From positions 34,758,283 to 34,822,282 of the forward strand of contig OU612066.1 in the NCBI GenBank assembly GCA_914767715.1: a stretch of DNA of 64,000 nucleotides. The letters run 5' to 3'. The position numbers and the translations under genes were made by a program. Origin of the DNA: Membranipora membranacea (Eukaryota; Bryozoa; Gymnolaemata; Cheilostomatida; Membraniporidae). Of this stretch, positions 1 to 12,990 are shown in pieces (the stretch's first letter is position 1; every line of letters starts with the position of its first letter). Under the pieces are notes generated by a model. It was not told where the DNA came from. It did no database searches and saw nothing but the letters and a program-made list of their open reading frames with translations.

Positions 1-108
1 TCGCGCAAGGATTAATTTGATCCCTGGTACCACCTCAAGAAGTGGAGTGGAAAACATAATGGTATCACTTTTAGAGGATTTTCCCGTACTACAAGGGAGA
101 GTACCGGC

Positions 109-701
109 TTTGATTCCACCTCAAAGCAATCACATGGATTGTCTAAAGACAATGAGGAAGAATTTTCAGGAGGTATTTTTTAAAAATGATACAAAAGTGT
201 TTGTATATCAAATTAGACCTTTTGAGTGCAGCTTCACCGATAGACAGATTAGATATAATAACTAGTGTCACACCTAATGTATTAGTATGTCTGTTATCAC
301 TTGGTAATGTGTACTGTTGGCAGAAGCGCTATGATGTAGCTGAGAAGTATTATCTAAAATCATTTGAGTTTTTGTATGATCTATATGGAGCACATGCAGC
401 AGTAAGAAGTGTAGGTTATACACTGAATAATTTAGGTTATAATTACACAGCCATGAAACAATACAGAAAGGCTGAGCAGAGTTACACACAGGCATTAACT
501 ATATTTAGAGAGATATCAAAGGTTGGGGACAGTGTGTATACAGCTAATACACTGTATGCTTTGGGTTATACTTACATCATGATAGGAGATAAGAGTAAGA
601 GAGTAGAGAAACTGAAGGAAGCATTGAATATTTATATCAGGCAAGATCCTGGTAATGAAAGGATTGAAATAATTCAGAATTATCTCAGAAAACTGAAATG
701 A
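109..701 (+). pseudogene. Chimeric truncated copy of the nucleotidyltransferase-TPR gene
   Basis: The first part (about 109-205) matches the 3' end of exon 1 and the start of intron 1 of the gene at 18472. At about 205-210 the sequence jumps to the TPR exon (matching from about 26308) and follows it to a stop at 699-701. Everything between, including exons 2-7 and the nucleotidyltransferase domain, is absent. The open part from 186 encodes about 171 residues: a linker starting LDLLSAASPID, a divergent TPR, one full 43-residue TPR (NLGYNYTAMKQY) and a terminal TPR ending in YLRKLK. The full gene has six of the 43-residue repeats. Exon 1 is read here in another frame, so a start near 186 would be new. 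It could be a pseudogene or a small TPR-only protein; no promoter is visible. Confidence 0.75.
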
Positions 702-2130
702 AAATAGAGATATATTCTGCGCAGCTGAATATGTTGCAACTGTAAATATCCCCATCAATAATGCTCACATTACCCAAGCACCTGTTCCTAACCAACCATG
801 CAGCTCCAACAATTAAACTAAAATCATATGATTGATGTAAAATTATATATCTAACTTGATGCATGTGTTTTTATGTGTTTGATCAATGTACCTTTCATCA
901 TACAAGTCCATCATCAGCTTAGTGGCATGTATTATCTATTTCTTTTTATTTATTTATTTCTCAACGTCATATTTTTCCGATTCTATTTTTATCAATTTTG
1001 TTGTACCAGTGGTTAAATGTCATCTAAAGAAGTTCCATGCTTGCCAACAAAAATTGATTCCGAATTTTTTGGCTTATTAACATAAACTTTCAGTATCAGC
1101 AGATGGTATGAGAAGCTCGATATTAATTAATGTTACAAAATTAGGACATTTGAATATCATCTTGAATCGTCTGTCTATTTCTGTATATATCTGCTTATCT
1201 ATATATCTGCCTATATTTATCTATATTTGTCTATATCTGTCCATCTGTCTATGCCTATTTCTATCTTTCTATATTTATTTATATATTTCTTAATTAATTA
1301 ACCGCAATTAATTGTAAAATTTTGAGTATTCTTTTGAGGCGATTTGTTAAGACAACTACTGTAAATGTCTTATTACACAGCTTGTAGTTATTTAAAAAAG
1401 GCTTGATTATCAAACTATGATCATTTGTATTTTGATATGAATGTGCCGGTAAGGCTTCCAAACTTAATGAACAATAGTATCTATTTACTGGATTGTGCTA
1501 AATTACTGGTGTGAACTGTTTATTATCTTTTCAGTGCAGTGTTGACTCATCTTATAGCTTAGCAATTAGGATAAGCTTAGTTTTTGTGGTCACTTCTGGG
1601 TTACAGGAATAGCATACTGCTGCGATAAATACTCTAATTAATTGATCGGCTCTTTCGGACTTTTTTGTCTCTTTAATGTGTGTTACATTAACATCTGCTT
1701 TGCTAGAACAAACAATCCATTGATACTCCATATTCCATTGCTGCCACAGTATTTATCATCGCCTTCATGTGATTTGTTATTGCGCTACGTAACACCCGTC
1801 TTTGCTGCTGAAAATATCTACTCCTTATTATTTTATACAACTACCATCACAGGAGGTGGAGTCGGCACTCAAGGCTCTGGGACTCACACTGCGTATAGCA
1901 TTAAAGCTGAAATGACAGATTTTTTGTACCAGTGAATGCTAGGGCTGTGCAAGATTAAAGAAAATTGATCTTTATCTTGACGCATTCAGTAAGTCTGCAA
2001 ATTACTCTTACTTTTAATCTTTTGTTATAGATGAGGACTTGAGGAGATGAACTCTCCTCACAATATTCCTTCTCATTATAGTGAAAACTGTCTGGTCTCC
2101 GATTGTTTTAGAAAACAAGAACTATAGGCA
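702..2130 (+). repeat. Duplicated 3' flank of the TPR gene family
   Basis: The sequence after the stop of the chimeric copy matches, with scattered substitutions and small indels, the sequence after the stop of the complete gene (27445-29090). It holds no recognisable gene. Short open frames here are rich in F, I, Y and S, as expected of AT-rich noncoding DNA. The match shows that the duplication unit extends about 1.4 kb past the gene. Confidence 0.8.
1165..1292 (+). repeat. Degenerate pyrimidine/TA-rich simple repeat (TATATCTG, TCTATATT words)
   Basis: Variants of TATATCTGCC and TCTATATTTG recur about every 10-12 bases. The same tract occurs at the equivalent place after the other copy (about 27860-28030). 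Confidence 0.7.
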
Positions 2131-2182
2131 TGATGCATGATAATGCGTATCTTATCAACCAAAACCTCTAACAGATCTTTTA

Positions 2183-2290
2183 GTATTTTATATAACTACC
2201 AGCCATCACAGGAGATGGAGTCTGTAGTCAAGGCTCTGTGACTCACCCTGTATATTTACGTATCTTTTTGTATCATTGAATGCTCATAAT
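2183..2290 (+). repeat. Short direct duplication of 1823-1935
   Basis: A run including ACAGGAGRTGGAGTC, CAAGGCTCTG and GACTCAC occurs at 1847-1935 and again, more diverged, at 2205-2285. The related locus at 28780-28905 shows only the first instance. No coding content is recognised. Confidence 0.6.
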
Positions 2291-4280
2291 CCTCTCAGTA
2301 GCAATACAGGGACTTGCACCATTTGTCAAAACTGATTTAAATTCTAATTTTCACAAAAAGTTTGGGTCCATATTGGATCTTCCCTGGGTATGTCTCCCCT
2401 GCAAAAAGTAGAATCAAAAGAGCAGAGGAGATAAGTGAATGAGGCAGGCGAAACAAAAAAAGAGACAGCTATCATCTGTAAATGCCTTTGATTACCAGAT
2501 CACTGTAGATTGGATATCATTTATAAGCTTGCTGCCTCCACTGCAAACTTGGAACCTATGGTTGAGGGACAACTTCAAAATCAAAAATCAATTTTGTATA
2601 AATTCCAAGAGTTTGTCAGCATCTTGAAAACCGACGAGCTTGAATAATTTTTTGAGTCCTGTAAAATGATATATGGTGATCCTGCACAATTGTCATTTTT
2701 GCTTTAAACATTATCATTGTCAGCCCAGGCAATTATTGTACACCAAGGTACTTTTTTCCAGCAGCATCACATTTCATGCAAAGATTTAATCGTATATTTA
2801 AATTTAATGAAAACAATGTAACGTATCCTGTCAGTGTTTTGAATAGTGAATACTAGTATGGGCTTGAGATCTTTGAGGTCTTAATTCAATTCCCGGTGCC
2901 TGCAGTCATCTCTGATTTGGTAGTGGCACACCAATCATCCTGGCAAGGTCCTTGCAAAAACAGGACAAAAAAATGGAGGCCCACTGTGTGTTTGCACAAC
3001 CCACACATAATTTGGTTTGTAGCGGGCATGGGTTTTTGGCGCGGCATAAGCAGTACTATGGGTCTCAGAACCTGTACCCAAGAGAGGATAATTCTCTCCG
3101 CCTTGAAGATGAAGAGGATGATCATGATTATAATGATGGTAATTGTATGTTATCAACCTTATATCTCTATTTCAAATGAAAGTTAATGAAAAAAAGATTT
3201 ATCTTAGTACTATAGCCAAACGTGACAATATTGAGAGAGAATGAGATATAAACTCTTCTGGGCTCCAGTTTAGATTTCTGTGTAGTCTTCACCGATGTTG
3301 GTAATTTATAGATTACTCTTCCAATAGTCTGATTAGATCTCATATAGCATTCTGCGCATGCTCAGCAATTGGGCATGAGCTGATCTCTGCAAAATTGAGT
3401 CTCGGAATTCCGAAGCCATCTGATTGGCTACCTGCTCTGGTGACATACTCTCCAAAGCATGTGGATTTGTTATTAAAAGTTATCCTCTCTTGTCATTATT
3501 AGCTGATTTTGATTGACAGTTTATGCAGGGGATATCCAATTTCCCCTTTCCAAAGTTGCAATCAGAACCTAAACTAAACTCATTGTTCTTGCACATGCGC
3601 AAATTCAAGTCACGCATGATGCATACTTAGCCTTACGACACCTGCTTTGTGGTAATGATAGCCTAGTTTATCAGTGATCTACATGCCCAGTCAGATCACG
3701 AGAGTCAGTATGCTCATATAGTCACACAATTATAGATAGTTGTCTTGTCTACCTACATGACCTAGTAAGTAGGCTATAATAATTAAAAGTATAACCATGA
3801 TTATAACTTCACGCTGCATACACCACAAATACAGCTCCATGCTCATGCCGGCTGCAATGTGGCACAGACTAGTTGATTCAAGGCATGGAGGAGATTAGGT
3901 AAAAGGGATTATTTATGTATACATCCATATTAATCTTGAACACCTAGCCTGAGGAGCTGTCTGTAGGGTTGATGATGGGGTAGCAGATACTCCAGTATTT
4001 CGTCCATTGTTGGAAGTGGAAAATATGATTTAGGGGTCGCTAACCATGTCGGGGGCCGCCTAGAGTCTGGGACAGAGTTAATAAATCATGTGCTCAAGCC
4101 TGCAATCCACTACAGGAAGTTATTGCACCTTGTCTCTGAACACCCTTCCAAACTAGATTTATCAACACTCAAAACAAAAATACTATCAAAATTACAAACA
4201 ATCAACCATTACTGGGTTTTAGTGAGCTATAATTCAATCTCCATGATCAATCAAGTATGGGTTTGTCGAAGGAAGTGACC
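2291..4280. other. No gene recognised
   Basis: AT-rich sequence without a convincing exon. Two overlapping open frames at 2896-3186 are short and resemble nothing I know. NRF1-like TGCGCATGC words at about 3353 and ATGCGCA at about 3595 are present, but no gene start is seen next to them. Confidence 0.5.
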
Positions 4281-4480
4281 AGCTGTGGAAAACTTGATGG
4301 AGAATGCAAGGGTGGACATATTGGCCAAGTTAGAGCCTCTATGTGTATGCTTGGAGGAGAAGTTGCTGAAGGCTGTTCAGAAGCTGGAGGAAAAAGTGGA
4401 GGTGCCTATAGAGAATAACAGTTTGCGTAGCAGATTGCATGCGATGGAGAGGATATGAGAGAGGTGACTGTTTGGAGATC
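4280..4480 (+). mobile_element. Possible remnant of a retroelement ORF1-like coiled-coil protein
   Basis: Reading frame fragments here encode a helical stretch (ILAKLEPLCVCLEEKL, then AVQKLEEKVE) followed by ENNSLRSRLHAMER. That resembles the 'LRSRLDALEQYSRR' segment of ORF1 proteins in some LINEs. The frame then breaks with stops at about 4456. It is short and decayed, so the family is uncertain. Confidence 0.35.
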
Positions 4481-4809
4481 CAAATGTGCCGTAAACTGAC
4501 AAAGAAATCATAAGTTAGCACAAGGTAAGTCAGGAACAAATTGGAGACGCCACCAGTGGAATGGTATTTATCCACGAACATTTAACACAAAGTCATAACG
4601 ATCTCTTCTATTGTGCCAAGTACTCCGGCTACACTCCACTCCGGCAGATTCCAGCTTCAGGTTTATCTGGACACTTTACCAGAAGATATATGTTTGTGAC
4701 AAAGTATCATTGAAACATTCATATGGAGATGACCTAGATAATAGATCAAGAGACCAATCCCAAATGTTAAGATATAATAGTCAAACTGCTAAGAGCTACT
4801 AAATTAAGA

Positions 4810-7330
4810 TCTGAAGATATTTAATAGTTATATCGATAATTTTTGCCACTCTTATGTTAAGTCTGTGTCATTCAAATATTTGTTCAAATTTCTAACACTT
4901 TGATGAATGTTGTTATTACTATATAACATAATTTGTATTTAAGAAACATGGCTTGAGGTCACCTGACCTCCACGCCCACAGGGAATAGATGGGTCCTCAT
5001 ACCCGTATAAATGTTGGCAGAGAAGAGATGGTCTCTTCGGCCAGCCTGATGTATCATCAGAGGAGAGTATGTATATGACAATAGGTGACAATTATACAAC
5101 AGAAGATTTCCAATGTCAGCATTCATTTAGGATATGTAATATTCATCACCTGTTTGGGAAGGTGAATGTTTAGGGACGGAGGTTGGTGTTCACAGGCTGT
5201 GACCCAACTTCAGAAGTATAGGTGCACTAGCAAGCTGCTCAGTGTGTAACAGTGTTTCCATCCACTGCTTGCAGTGTGTTGGTTGCTATGGTGCTATGGT
5301 TTTATTTGTGAATAGCTTGTAGATGTTTTTAAAAACACTCAAGTGAATTTCATCATCCACCATCCACTATTAAGAATACTAAATTTCTGGGTAAAAATGA
5401 CCATGTCCAGAGAACATCAGCCATAACTATGGCAAACAGAAATGTATAACAGCACAAAGCTGTACAAAGTGTGTTGCAAATTCTCTCGATCATATTTATA
5501 AAGTGATTTTCATGATGGAATTGTAAGATATTATCAAATTCTTTCATTTCATCTTCTAAAATTCACTAATAAATTGAATTTACATGTGTAACTCGAGGAC
5601 AAGTCTCCACTAATTTTCCGAGACCATAGCTTGGCAAACTTGTAGGAACGTATCTATTTGCCCTTCCACTTACAGTTAGATACAGTGAGATAAAAATTAA
5701 TTAACATTTTTGCTATATCACTCTGAAATAATCTCAATGGATGAAGGAAGCGGCTGTTGACTCTTACTAAATTTATTCCTTGCGTTGTTAATCTCTCCAG
5801 ACCAGGACCTATCAAACAAATAACTCTTTATTGTTTTGCAGGTGTGATATACCGCTCAACTAGTATTGGCTGCAGAAAAAGTCATAAAATTGTATTAAAG
5901 AATCTTAGTATCATTCTGACTATGACTATTAATATAACTGTATATTCAGTTGTCATAAGTCTGATTATTGTCCTTCCCTTGCCATATCAAATATCAATGG
6001 TGTAACTGATACGAATACCTGAGTCAAAAATGGAGCAAAATGAGTAAGTACCAGGTCAAAGACTTGAAAGCATATTGAGTTTACGCCCCCCCCCCCCCCA
6101 CTGTACAACCCGACTGAGAAAGAGGGGAAGGATTACAACCCAAGGCTGGTTTAGACCGCCACCTACAGTCACCCTGCCAATGCCGTTATGGAGACAAGCA
6201 GAGAAACCAGTCCTCCCACCACAATAGGTACCTGTTGTATAGTTCCTGACCACTACACAACATGGACCTTCGTCCTCTATTGTTGTTGGTTTTAATTTCT
6301 TTTGAGTTTATTAATTACATATAATAACTGAGAAATTTCGAAAACTCTTCTAGTTTTTCGGGGCTATAGGTTCTTAAAAGCAATTTAATATAGAAAATTT
6401 GAACAGCATATCTACTGGCATCATTTTAGCTTTTCATGGTATTTTATATCATGAGAATTGAGAGTCCATACTCCTAGGCTAGCTTTTTGTATGACTAATA
6501 CACATTTTAGTCAGTTTCGTTAGCATGCCACCAAAACTCTAGAATATAATAATAAATTGGGATAAAAGAATGTACAATATATGATAAAATGAGTGTTTCA
6601 GTCTAAGTATGGAGCTATGACATTCAAATATCACATGACACGTTACAACTCAATAACCAATAAGAGCATGTTTCGTTTCATGTCATATACTGACCTCTTT
6701 TAGTCAGTTGCATCAGGATCAAGACTACCAAACTTAGATAAACAATGGTGTACAAGTAAACAAGAACTATGTACACCTGATGGTAAATGCATAATTGTAC
6801 AATATTGCGTTCGATGCCTTCGATGCGTTCCATGTGATAAATTATTTCCAACAATCACCAGCGAAGATATTTTGTTTCATAAACAATGCTGAAATTTTAT
6901 CCAAGTATGGTTTTGAAAAGTTGTCCTTTCTTTCTTTGTGAGTGGAATAGCTCAACAAACCACAATTATTATCTGGACTTTCCAAGACGAGAAATGTATT
7001 CACTGTAGGAAAGGTTAACCAAGTCATCAAGGCTAACCTAATATTATACAGGTGATAGGTGTGATAACTTGATGGCACAGGAAGAGGCTGGAGGGAATTT
7101 GAGGTGTGGAGGGACGGAGGCTTTAGGGGTTGAGCGATGTCTAGTATATTGTCTGATGAAATATGATGATATGGATAGAAATGGATGGGGAATATATGCT
7201 CTCCACTCGACTAACAGAGATGCTTACTGGCCTCAATGTTTCTCATCTGTGTGACATCAAGCTGTGCCTCTCAACTGAGCATGGCTCCCTGAGGCTTAGA
7301 CTGTGGTCCTGAACCTCAAATCTTTAGCTC
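4810..7330. other. No gene recognised; includes a poly-C run
   Basis: AT-rich sequence with no exon that I can support. A run of about 15 C lies at 6086-6100. The open frames at 5757-6005 and 6842-7254 have no family features. Confidence 0.5.
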
Positions 7331-7334
7331 TGAT

Positions 7335-7560
7335 TCCCGGACACTGAGTCCAAAAAATAGAACCAAAAATAAAGAAAATCCCAAACCCCAAATCCTGCCT
7401 CCCAAACTCTATAGTCTATAGGGTGAGCCCCAAACCAAGAAGATGACCCCAAAACCTCAAATCTTGAGTCTCAAACCCCAAAATTTCAGTTTGTAACCGC
7501 AATATTTTATCTTCAAATCCCAAATTGCGGGCCCAAAACCCCGCAATAATCACCCAGTAT
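7335..7560 (+). repeat. Low-complexity CCCAAA/CTCAAA-rich tract
   Basis: Words of the type AAACCCCAAATC, CCTCAAATCTT and TCTCAAACCCC recur every 15-30 bases. The minus-strand open frame across it (rich in L, G and F) is a by-product of the repeat. Confidence 0.6.
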
Positions 7561-7834
7561 CTGAGCTCTATCCTCCAAACATGGTTTTCCTCAAGATATA
7601 AATCACATTTACCAACCAATCGATCACCTCAAATTAGTACATGTTGGACAAGTTAAGACATGTTTTATCCTCTTTCCTTACTAGCCTTTCACCCGTTTAC
7701 TCAAAGAACACATGAATCTGCTGTCTATTGTGGATTGTTTGCAGTTATCAACCAGCAAGGTAAGGTTACTTCAAAATATTGTAAATTCAATGTTCTCGCA
7801 TCGTATATTTGAAGACAACCAGTGCCGTCACCAA

Positions 7835-10800
7835 GGTATCCAGACATTTTCCCAATGTCATTTTTTGACCAAGCCATTTTTCCACCTCCCCTAATCCCAC
7901 CAAGCCATATTCCCACCAAGCCTTATCTCCACCAGAACATTTTCCCACAAATCTGTTTTCCCACCAGGACGATATCTCACTGATCCATTCTCTCACCAAG
8001 TCGTTTTCCCACCAATCTGTTTTCAAACCATGATTTTTTTCTCATCAAGCTGTTTTCACACCTAGTCAACTTCCCACAGGGCCATTTTTCCACCTGGACA
8101 ATTTCCACAAATCCATTTTTCCACCCGGACGTTTACCCACTCGCCGTTTTCCCACTATTGCTTTTTACAAATGAGCGCTGGTGCTCTTTTTCGGGCATTA
8201 AAAATCAATTGAAAGTTATGTTAAAGTCTAGTCATAATAATTTGTTGTTCCATTTTATTCTAGATAGAGTCCCAAAGTCTATGATTGTTATCATTGGTAT
8301 TAAAAATGCTTTTCGAGGCTTTTCCATGATTTTTTCACAACTTTGCTCTTGTCCAGTTCTTTGTTATAACGCATAGTTGTGTTCACCTAAGGAACTGTTT
8401 TCAGAATCATTGGGGCGATGAATGAACGTCGGATGGAGCAAACGCCAACTGGATCGAACGCAGCTGGAATGATTGTAGACTGGTATGAAATTAAAAAACG
8501 CCTGGAATGAACGTAGAAAGTGCTGGATTGAACGCCGACTACATTAGTCGGTATATAGAATCAATGAGGGGAGCAACTCCCCAAAATAATTCTGTTATGG
8601 AAACTATAACTAAAACTATAACAATGCTTGTCACAATCAGGGTTTTGGTTTAAATTTATAATTTGTGATCATGCTAACGTAATTCAGTATTGCCATGCCA
8701 ACCCACATGTGCTGCACATTTGGTACTATTTATATTTATAGTCTTCACACAAAATTTATGCTTTAAAGAAGACTGAATTTTAAAACTACACACATTGTAC
8801 TCTAAAAGATTGTTGCTGTAGCTCTTTTTTGCTTTTGGGGTTGCGCCCTGATGGTAGAGTATCTAAAGTGAGTAGGGGTGTAGAATCCGGTTGCGTTCAT
8901 TCTAAGACAAAGGTTTTTAAAACCTCGAGTAAAAAGCTCTGACAGTGATGGAACTTTATAGTCGGCTAAAAAACTAGCGGTTGATATGACGTCGTTGATT
9001 GAATAGCAACATAATTTTGGTACATGTCCATACAATTTACATAAGTGATAGATAAAGTCACAGACATAATGGATATGATAACTGTACCACATTGGTGATA
9101 GGAGTTAGCTATTTTGATAAGTGACGACTGGTGGACAGCGTGCAGGGAAAACAATGTGCACTGTCACGATTTCCACTACAAAAAATGAATAATCATAAAT
9201 TACAGTAAACAAACGGTGTGAATTACTACGATTCATTAGCTGCACCAGATTTTGTTGATGCCTGACCATTGTATTGATGATAAAATATACAAAGGGTCCC
9301 TGTTTCTTTCTCTGGCAGTATTTCATTAACATTTCAGTTTATGCACTAAATTCTTGCTTGATTCCATCTAGCCATCATAATTTTAGTGACCATCATCATA
9401 AACATTAATTTACACAATTATTTTGGGGAATTGATCTCCCACTGATTCTACATTACTAACTAATGTAGTCGATGTTCAATCCTGCACTTTCTAAATTAAT
9501 TCCAGGATTTTCGACTTTCATACCGGTATAGGTTCATCCCAGCTACATTCAATCCCTTCGGCGTTCGTTCCAGCTGACATTCATCCCAATCCCCTGCACA
9601 CACCAGCATATGATATGATCAAATTCTAGGGTGTATGACCTGATATGTCGATTTGTATTTTTAACAAGAATTTGATCTCGAATAAGCTTCTTTGTTTTCC
9701 CAATCATTAATCGATATTAAGTCACCAACAAGGAGTGAGTACGAGGAGAGAGCAGGAAAACCCATAGCTAAATATTCCAGGAAACCTGGCAAAGTGCACA
9801 AGGGCGCCTGGTGCGCATTTGGAGCAATTTTAATAGAAATAAATCATGCATCGTTTTTCTCGTAGAAAAAGAAGAAAACATGTATTAATTATCCCTCCAG
9901 AATGTGTCACATTAAGGATATCATGGCAAGTGTTTGGACACTTCTAATTTGTTATAAATAAATTTCCGTACCAAAACCTTCAACGTGAAACAAATAAATA
10001 GTATACCTCACAGAATGACGCATACAACCAAATTACACCACAACAAACTGTGTATAGATATGCTTACAAAAGCTCAGTCTTTGTTTTACAAGTATAATTA
10101 ACCAAGTATCATCTATGCCTATGCTATACAGATTTTTCAATGCAATCATAATGTTCACGCTGATTGGTGATCACCAATTGCATTTAGTATTGCAGGTAGT
10201 TGTCCCTTCTTTCTACATGTGGAAATAATTCTAATATCTCAAACTGTTGATATTTCATTGTCATCAGAGAAAGAATTGTGTGCTATGGATACCCAAGTGA
10301 ATATACATAGAGTGAGCTTAATTTTCTTTACATTGTTTGGAGGTTGATTGATAAATACTTATAAACCAAGTACCACAATCTTTACCGAAAGCCATGCGGC
10401 GGATAGCATATGATGATATGTGATATGGCGAATAATGGGTAATATGATAATCTCTTCAGCCCTGGCATTGAATAATCATGGCTCAATACTTTTGAGATAT
10501 GGCATAGGCACGATTAATTTGTTTTCTTGAAAAAACAGTTTATAACAAGGAGGCAATTTTTATGAAATCAACCCCTTGGACAAACTTCTGCATTATTGAA
10601 CTCAAATCAAAATCAACTCACTACTAATAAAATCAACTCACATCTCCCTTTCCGAAGCTAATTTATCCAGTAATGGTATGATGCGAACATTGTTAACAAA
10701 TTAGTGAAATGTTACGGCTTAGCCTGAGAGAAGGTTACGCAGGGAAAACTGTGCGGTGGGAAGAAAGCACTGTGTTAAACTGACTTGTTGGGCAACTTGT

Positions 10801-10994
10801 TTGGTGATATTATCTTGTAGAGAAGGTTTCTTGTTGGGAAAACGGCCTGATGGGAAAATGACAGAGTTGGAAATCAACCAGGTGGGATCATGGCTCGGTG
10901 GGAAAACTTCCAGGTGGTAAAACTTCAGAATGGGATAAAGGGAGGTGGGAAAATGGGGCGGTGGGAAAATGACATTGGGAAAATGGGGGGGATT
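7835..10994. mobile_element. Large fold-back element with about 300-bp inverted arms and 9-bp target duplication
   Basis: The left arm (7835 to about 8160) is a degenerate array of a 15-18-bp word of the type TTTTCCCACCAAGCC. The right arm (about 10720-10994) is the same array on the other strand (GGTGGGAAAAC). The outer ends share CATTTTCCCAATGTCATTTT in inverted orientation. The direct repeat CGTCACCAA flanks the element on both sides (7826-7834 and 10995-11003), as a 9-bp target-site duplication would. Arms built from short tandem repeats plus a 9-bp duplication are features of Foldback and Mutator-like elements. No transposase is seen between the arms, so it is probably non-autonomous. 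Confidence 0.75.
8413..9592. mobile_element. Inverted-repeat element nested inside the larger fold-back element
   Basis: Arms of about 175 bp (8413-8591 and 9416-9592) are inverted copies. Matching blocks include GAACGCC words, CTGGTATGAAA against TTTCATACCGG, GACTACATTAGT against ACTAATGTAGTC, and TCCCCAAAATAATT against its complement at the inner end. Like the outer element, the arms repeat a short word (TGGAACGAACGCC-like). No target duplication was found. The interior has minus-strand open frames at 8802-9332 that I do not recognise. Confidence 0.7.
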
Positions 10995-11003
10995 CGTCAC
11001 CAA

Positions 11004-11754
11004 AAAGTTATTATAATTACCCTAGAGCGGAAAAGTTTCTGCTCAAATTATCCTAATTGATTATTGCTCCAATCCATGACACAACAAAATTTGATTGTAC
11101 AAGGAGAGCGCATGCATAATCGATTGTTGAGAGTAAAATTTAAATCTTAATATTTAATCTTAATACAGACTTTCTTTACAGATTTCTTAATATTTAAACA
11201 TCTATATAACTTGCAGGTTATCGCTTATCTTTTTTCACCAAAACAAGGAAAAATTTCAACTGTAATCACTACATGATCTTAATTTCACCACCTCCCTGTA
11301 ATTACAAGCTGCAGTTGACTTTTTCACTTATTTTAATAATAGAACATGGAGAATTTTTAACTTTCTGCTAAAGAAATCACCTACAAGTTATCTCAATCTT
11401 GTGACATGAAATATTTAAAAAAAATAGCCAAATTAGCAATGAAAATGTCATTAATCTACACGCTGGCCAAGCACAAGCGGATATCGTCGCCTCATGATTT
11501 CACACAATAATTACGAAGGACTCCAACTGATGCTAATTTTGTGCACATTGGCCACCCTAGATTGCTGCAATCTAATCGAATAATAATCCCTATTGTCCAT
11601 TATTTATATATGAACAACACAAGTTGAGGAATTGGCCTATTGATTGTAATTGCAGAGACTGAATGGATCGCTGCAAAAAACTTATCCATTATCACAAAAT
11701 CGAATATCATAATACCTTTAGCTAGCACTGCAGCATGATCAATATTTAAATGGG
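11004..11754. other. No gene recognised
   Basis: AT-rich spacer between the fold-back element and the start of the segmental duplication. Confidence 0.5.
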
Positions 11755-12429
11755 GAATTAAATAGGGGTATTGTCCCAGCGCTATTTTTCTCTATTGATT
11801 AATTCTTATTTTTATATTTAGATGAAGGGACTATGGAAACTCAGGACTGAGTAAGCTCATATTCTACTAATTCAACATTAGTAAGCATAACGTAACCAAT
11901 GTACAATGTACAATGTACAATGTAGAAATATCTTAAGAAATACCAAACACTTTACTAGCCCTACAGTTTCAACAAAGCATAACCACAGAGACAACTAGAT
12001 ATTGATAGTAAGTATCAACATTGTGTAATACTCAAACTACGATGCATCCTTTGAGTAATAGATTCAATGAAGTCTACGTGGGTCAAGACATATTCAGCCT
12101 TAGTCCAGTCAGTGGAGCAAGCCCCACTGCCGCAGAAAGTAGGCGTTTTGCAGTGAATATAAGCCGGTGTGTAGTGTTAGGAATAAGCTACACGTGAATT
12201 GGGCAGTAAAGGTTGTGTGTTGGATCATATTAAGGTTGTTTGACTGGCAGATTACTGTGGGTTTCTCTTCAGTTGAGAAATTGTGCTCATCAAGGTTTTA
12301 TGAATATTGCTTATAATGAGAGCCAGCGGATGTCTGTGTTACAAATTTACCACTACCTATCTTTTTTCTCATACAAGATGGTTAATGGTTCAAGTCAGCA
12401 ACTAATAATTTGTTATTGAACTGCTTCAA

Positions 12430-12990
12430 TGCGATAGGTAGAATGGGGTCATTGAGATTTGCTGTTGTATTGGAGGTCACTTGATTGCTCAGCTGTTTGA
12501 ATACAAAATTACCACTGTTGGTGAAATGTATACAGCTTGACGCGTTTGATATTGATGATCTTATTTATATGGCGAAAGCTTGTTGTGCTGTGCTGGTTTC
12601 TCTGTCTGACTGTTTGTGAATCGCAGGCAGCTGAAGGGTACTCCACAACAAGAAGTAGAAGTTACCCCACCTGGATGTTTTGGTTGGTCTTGGTAACAAG
12701 TGTGACTCCCAGATATTAAGAATATCTCTTTTGTGCAGATGAAGCTTGTTTTTTAAGGTTGTTGCTTGCAAGTGAATGCTGGCCTTTGGATTGATGGAAT
12801 TCCATATATAGTTTGCGACTGCGCCCGCTTTTTCCAGTGATTTGAAGTTTTTGATGGTTTTTGGCAGTGTTAGTGTCAGATAATTGTATTGTCAGAAAAC
12901 AGGCAGGCAGTTACAGTAGAGCTTATCGGCCAAGTTGTTGATCTAAAAGAGAACATTGCGATGCCTATAACAGAATTATAATCTAATATA
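12430..12990 (-). mobile_element. LINE reverse-transcriptase C-terminal fragment (copy A)
   Basis: On the minus strand broken frames encode pieces of a non-LTR retrotransposon. A degraded KYLGVTVDTKTN-like segment lies near 12680-12720, followed by the segment whose copy B form reads VEYPSAAWDSRTVRQ, here VEYPSAACDSQTVRQ. Frameshifts separate the parts. It is the counterpart of 17500-18260 and was therefore present before the segmental duplication. Confidence 0.65.

Noticed and set aside
2896-3186. Coding exon with an acidic DEEDD tail
   Set aside because: Overlapping frames are equally open, no family match, and no consistent splice partner was found.
7335-8160. CRISPR-like spaced repeats
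   Set aside because: Word spacing and sequence are irregular and the context is a eukaryotic transposon and low-complexity DNA.
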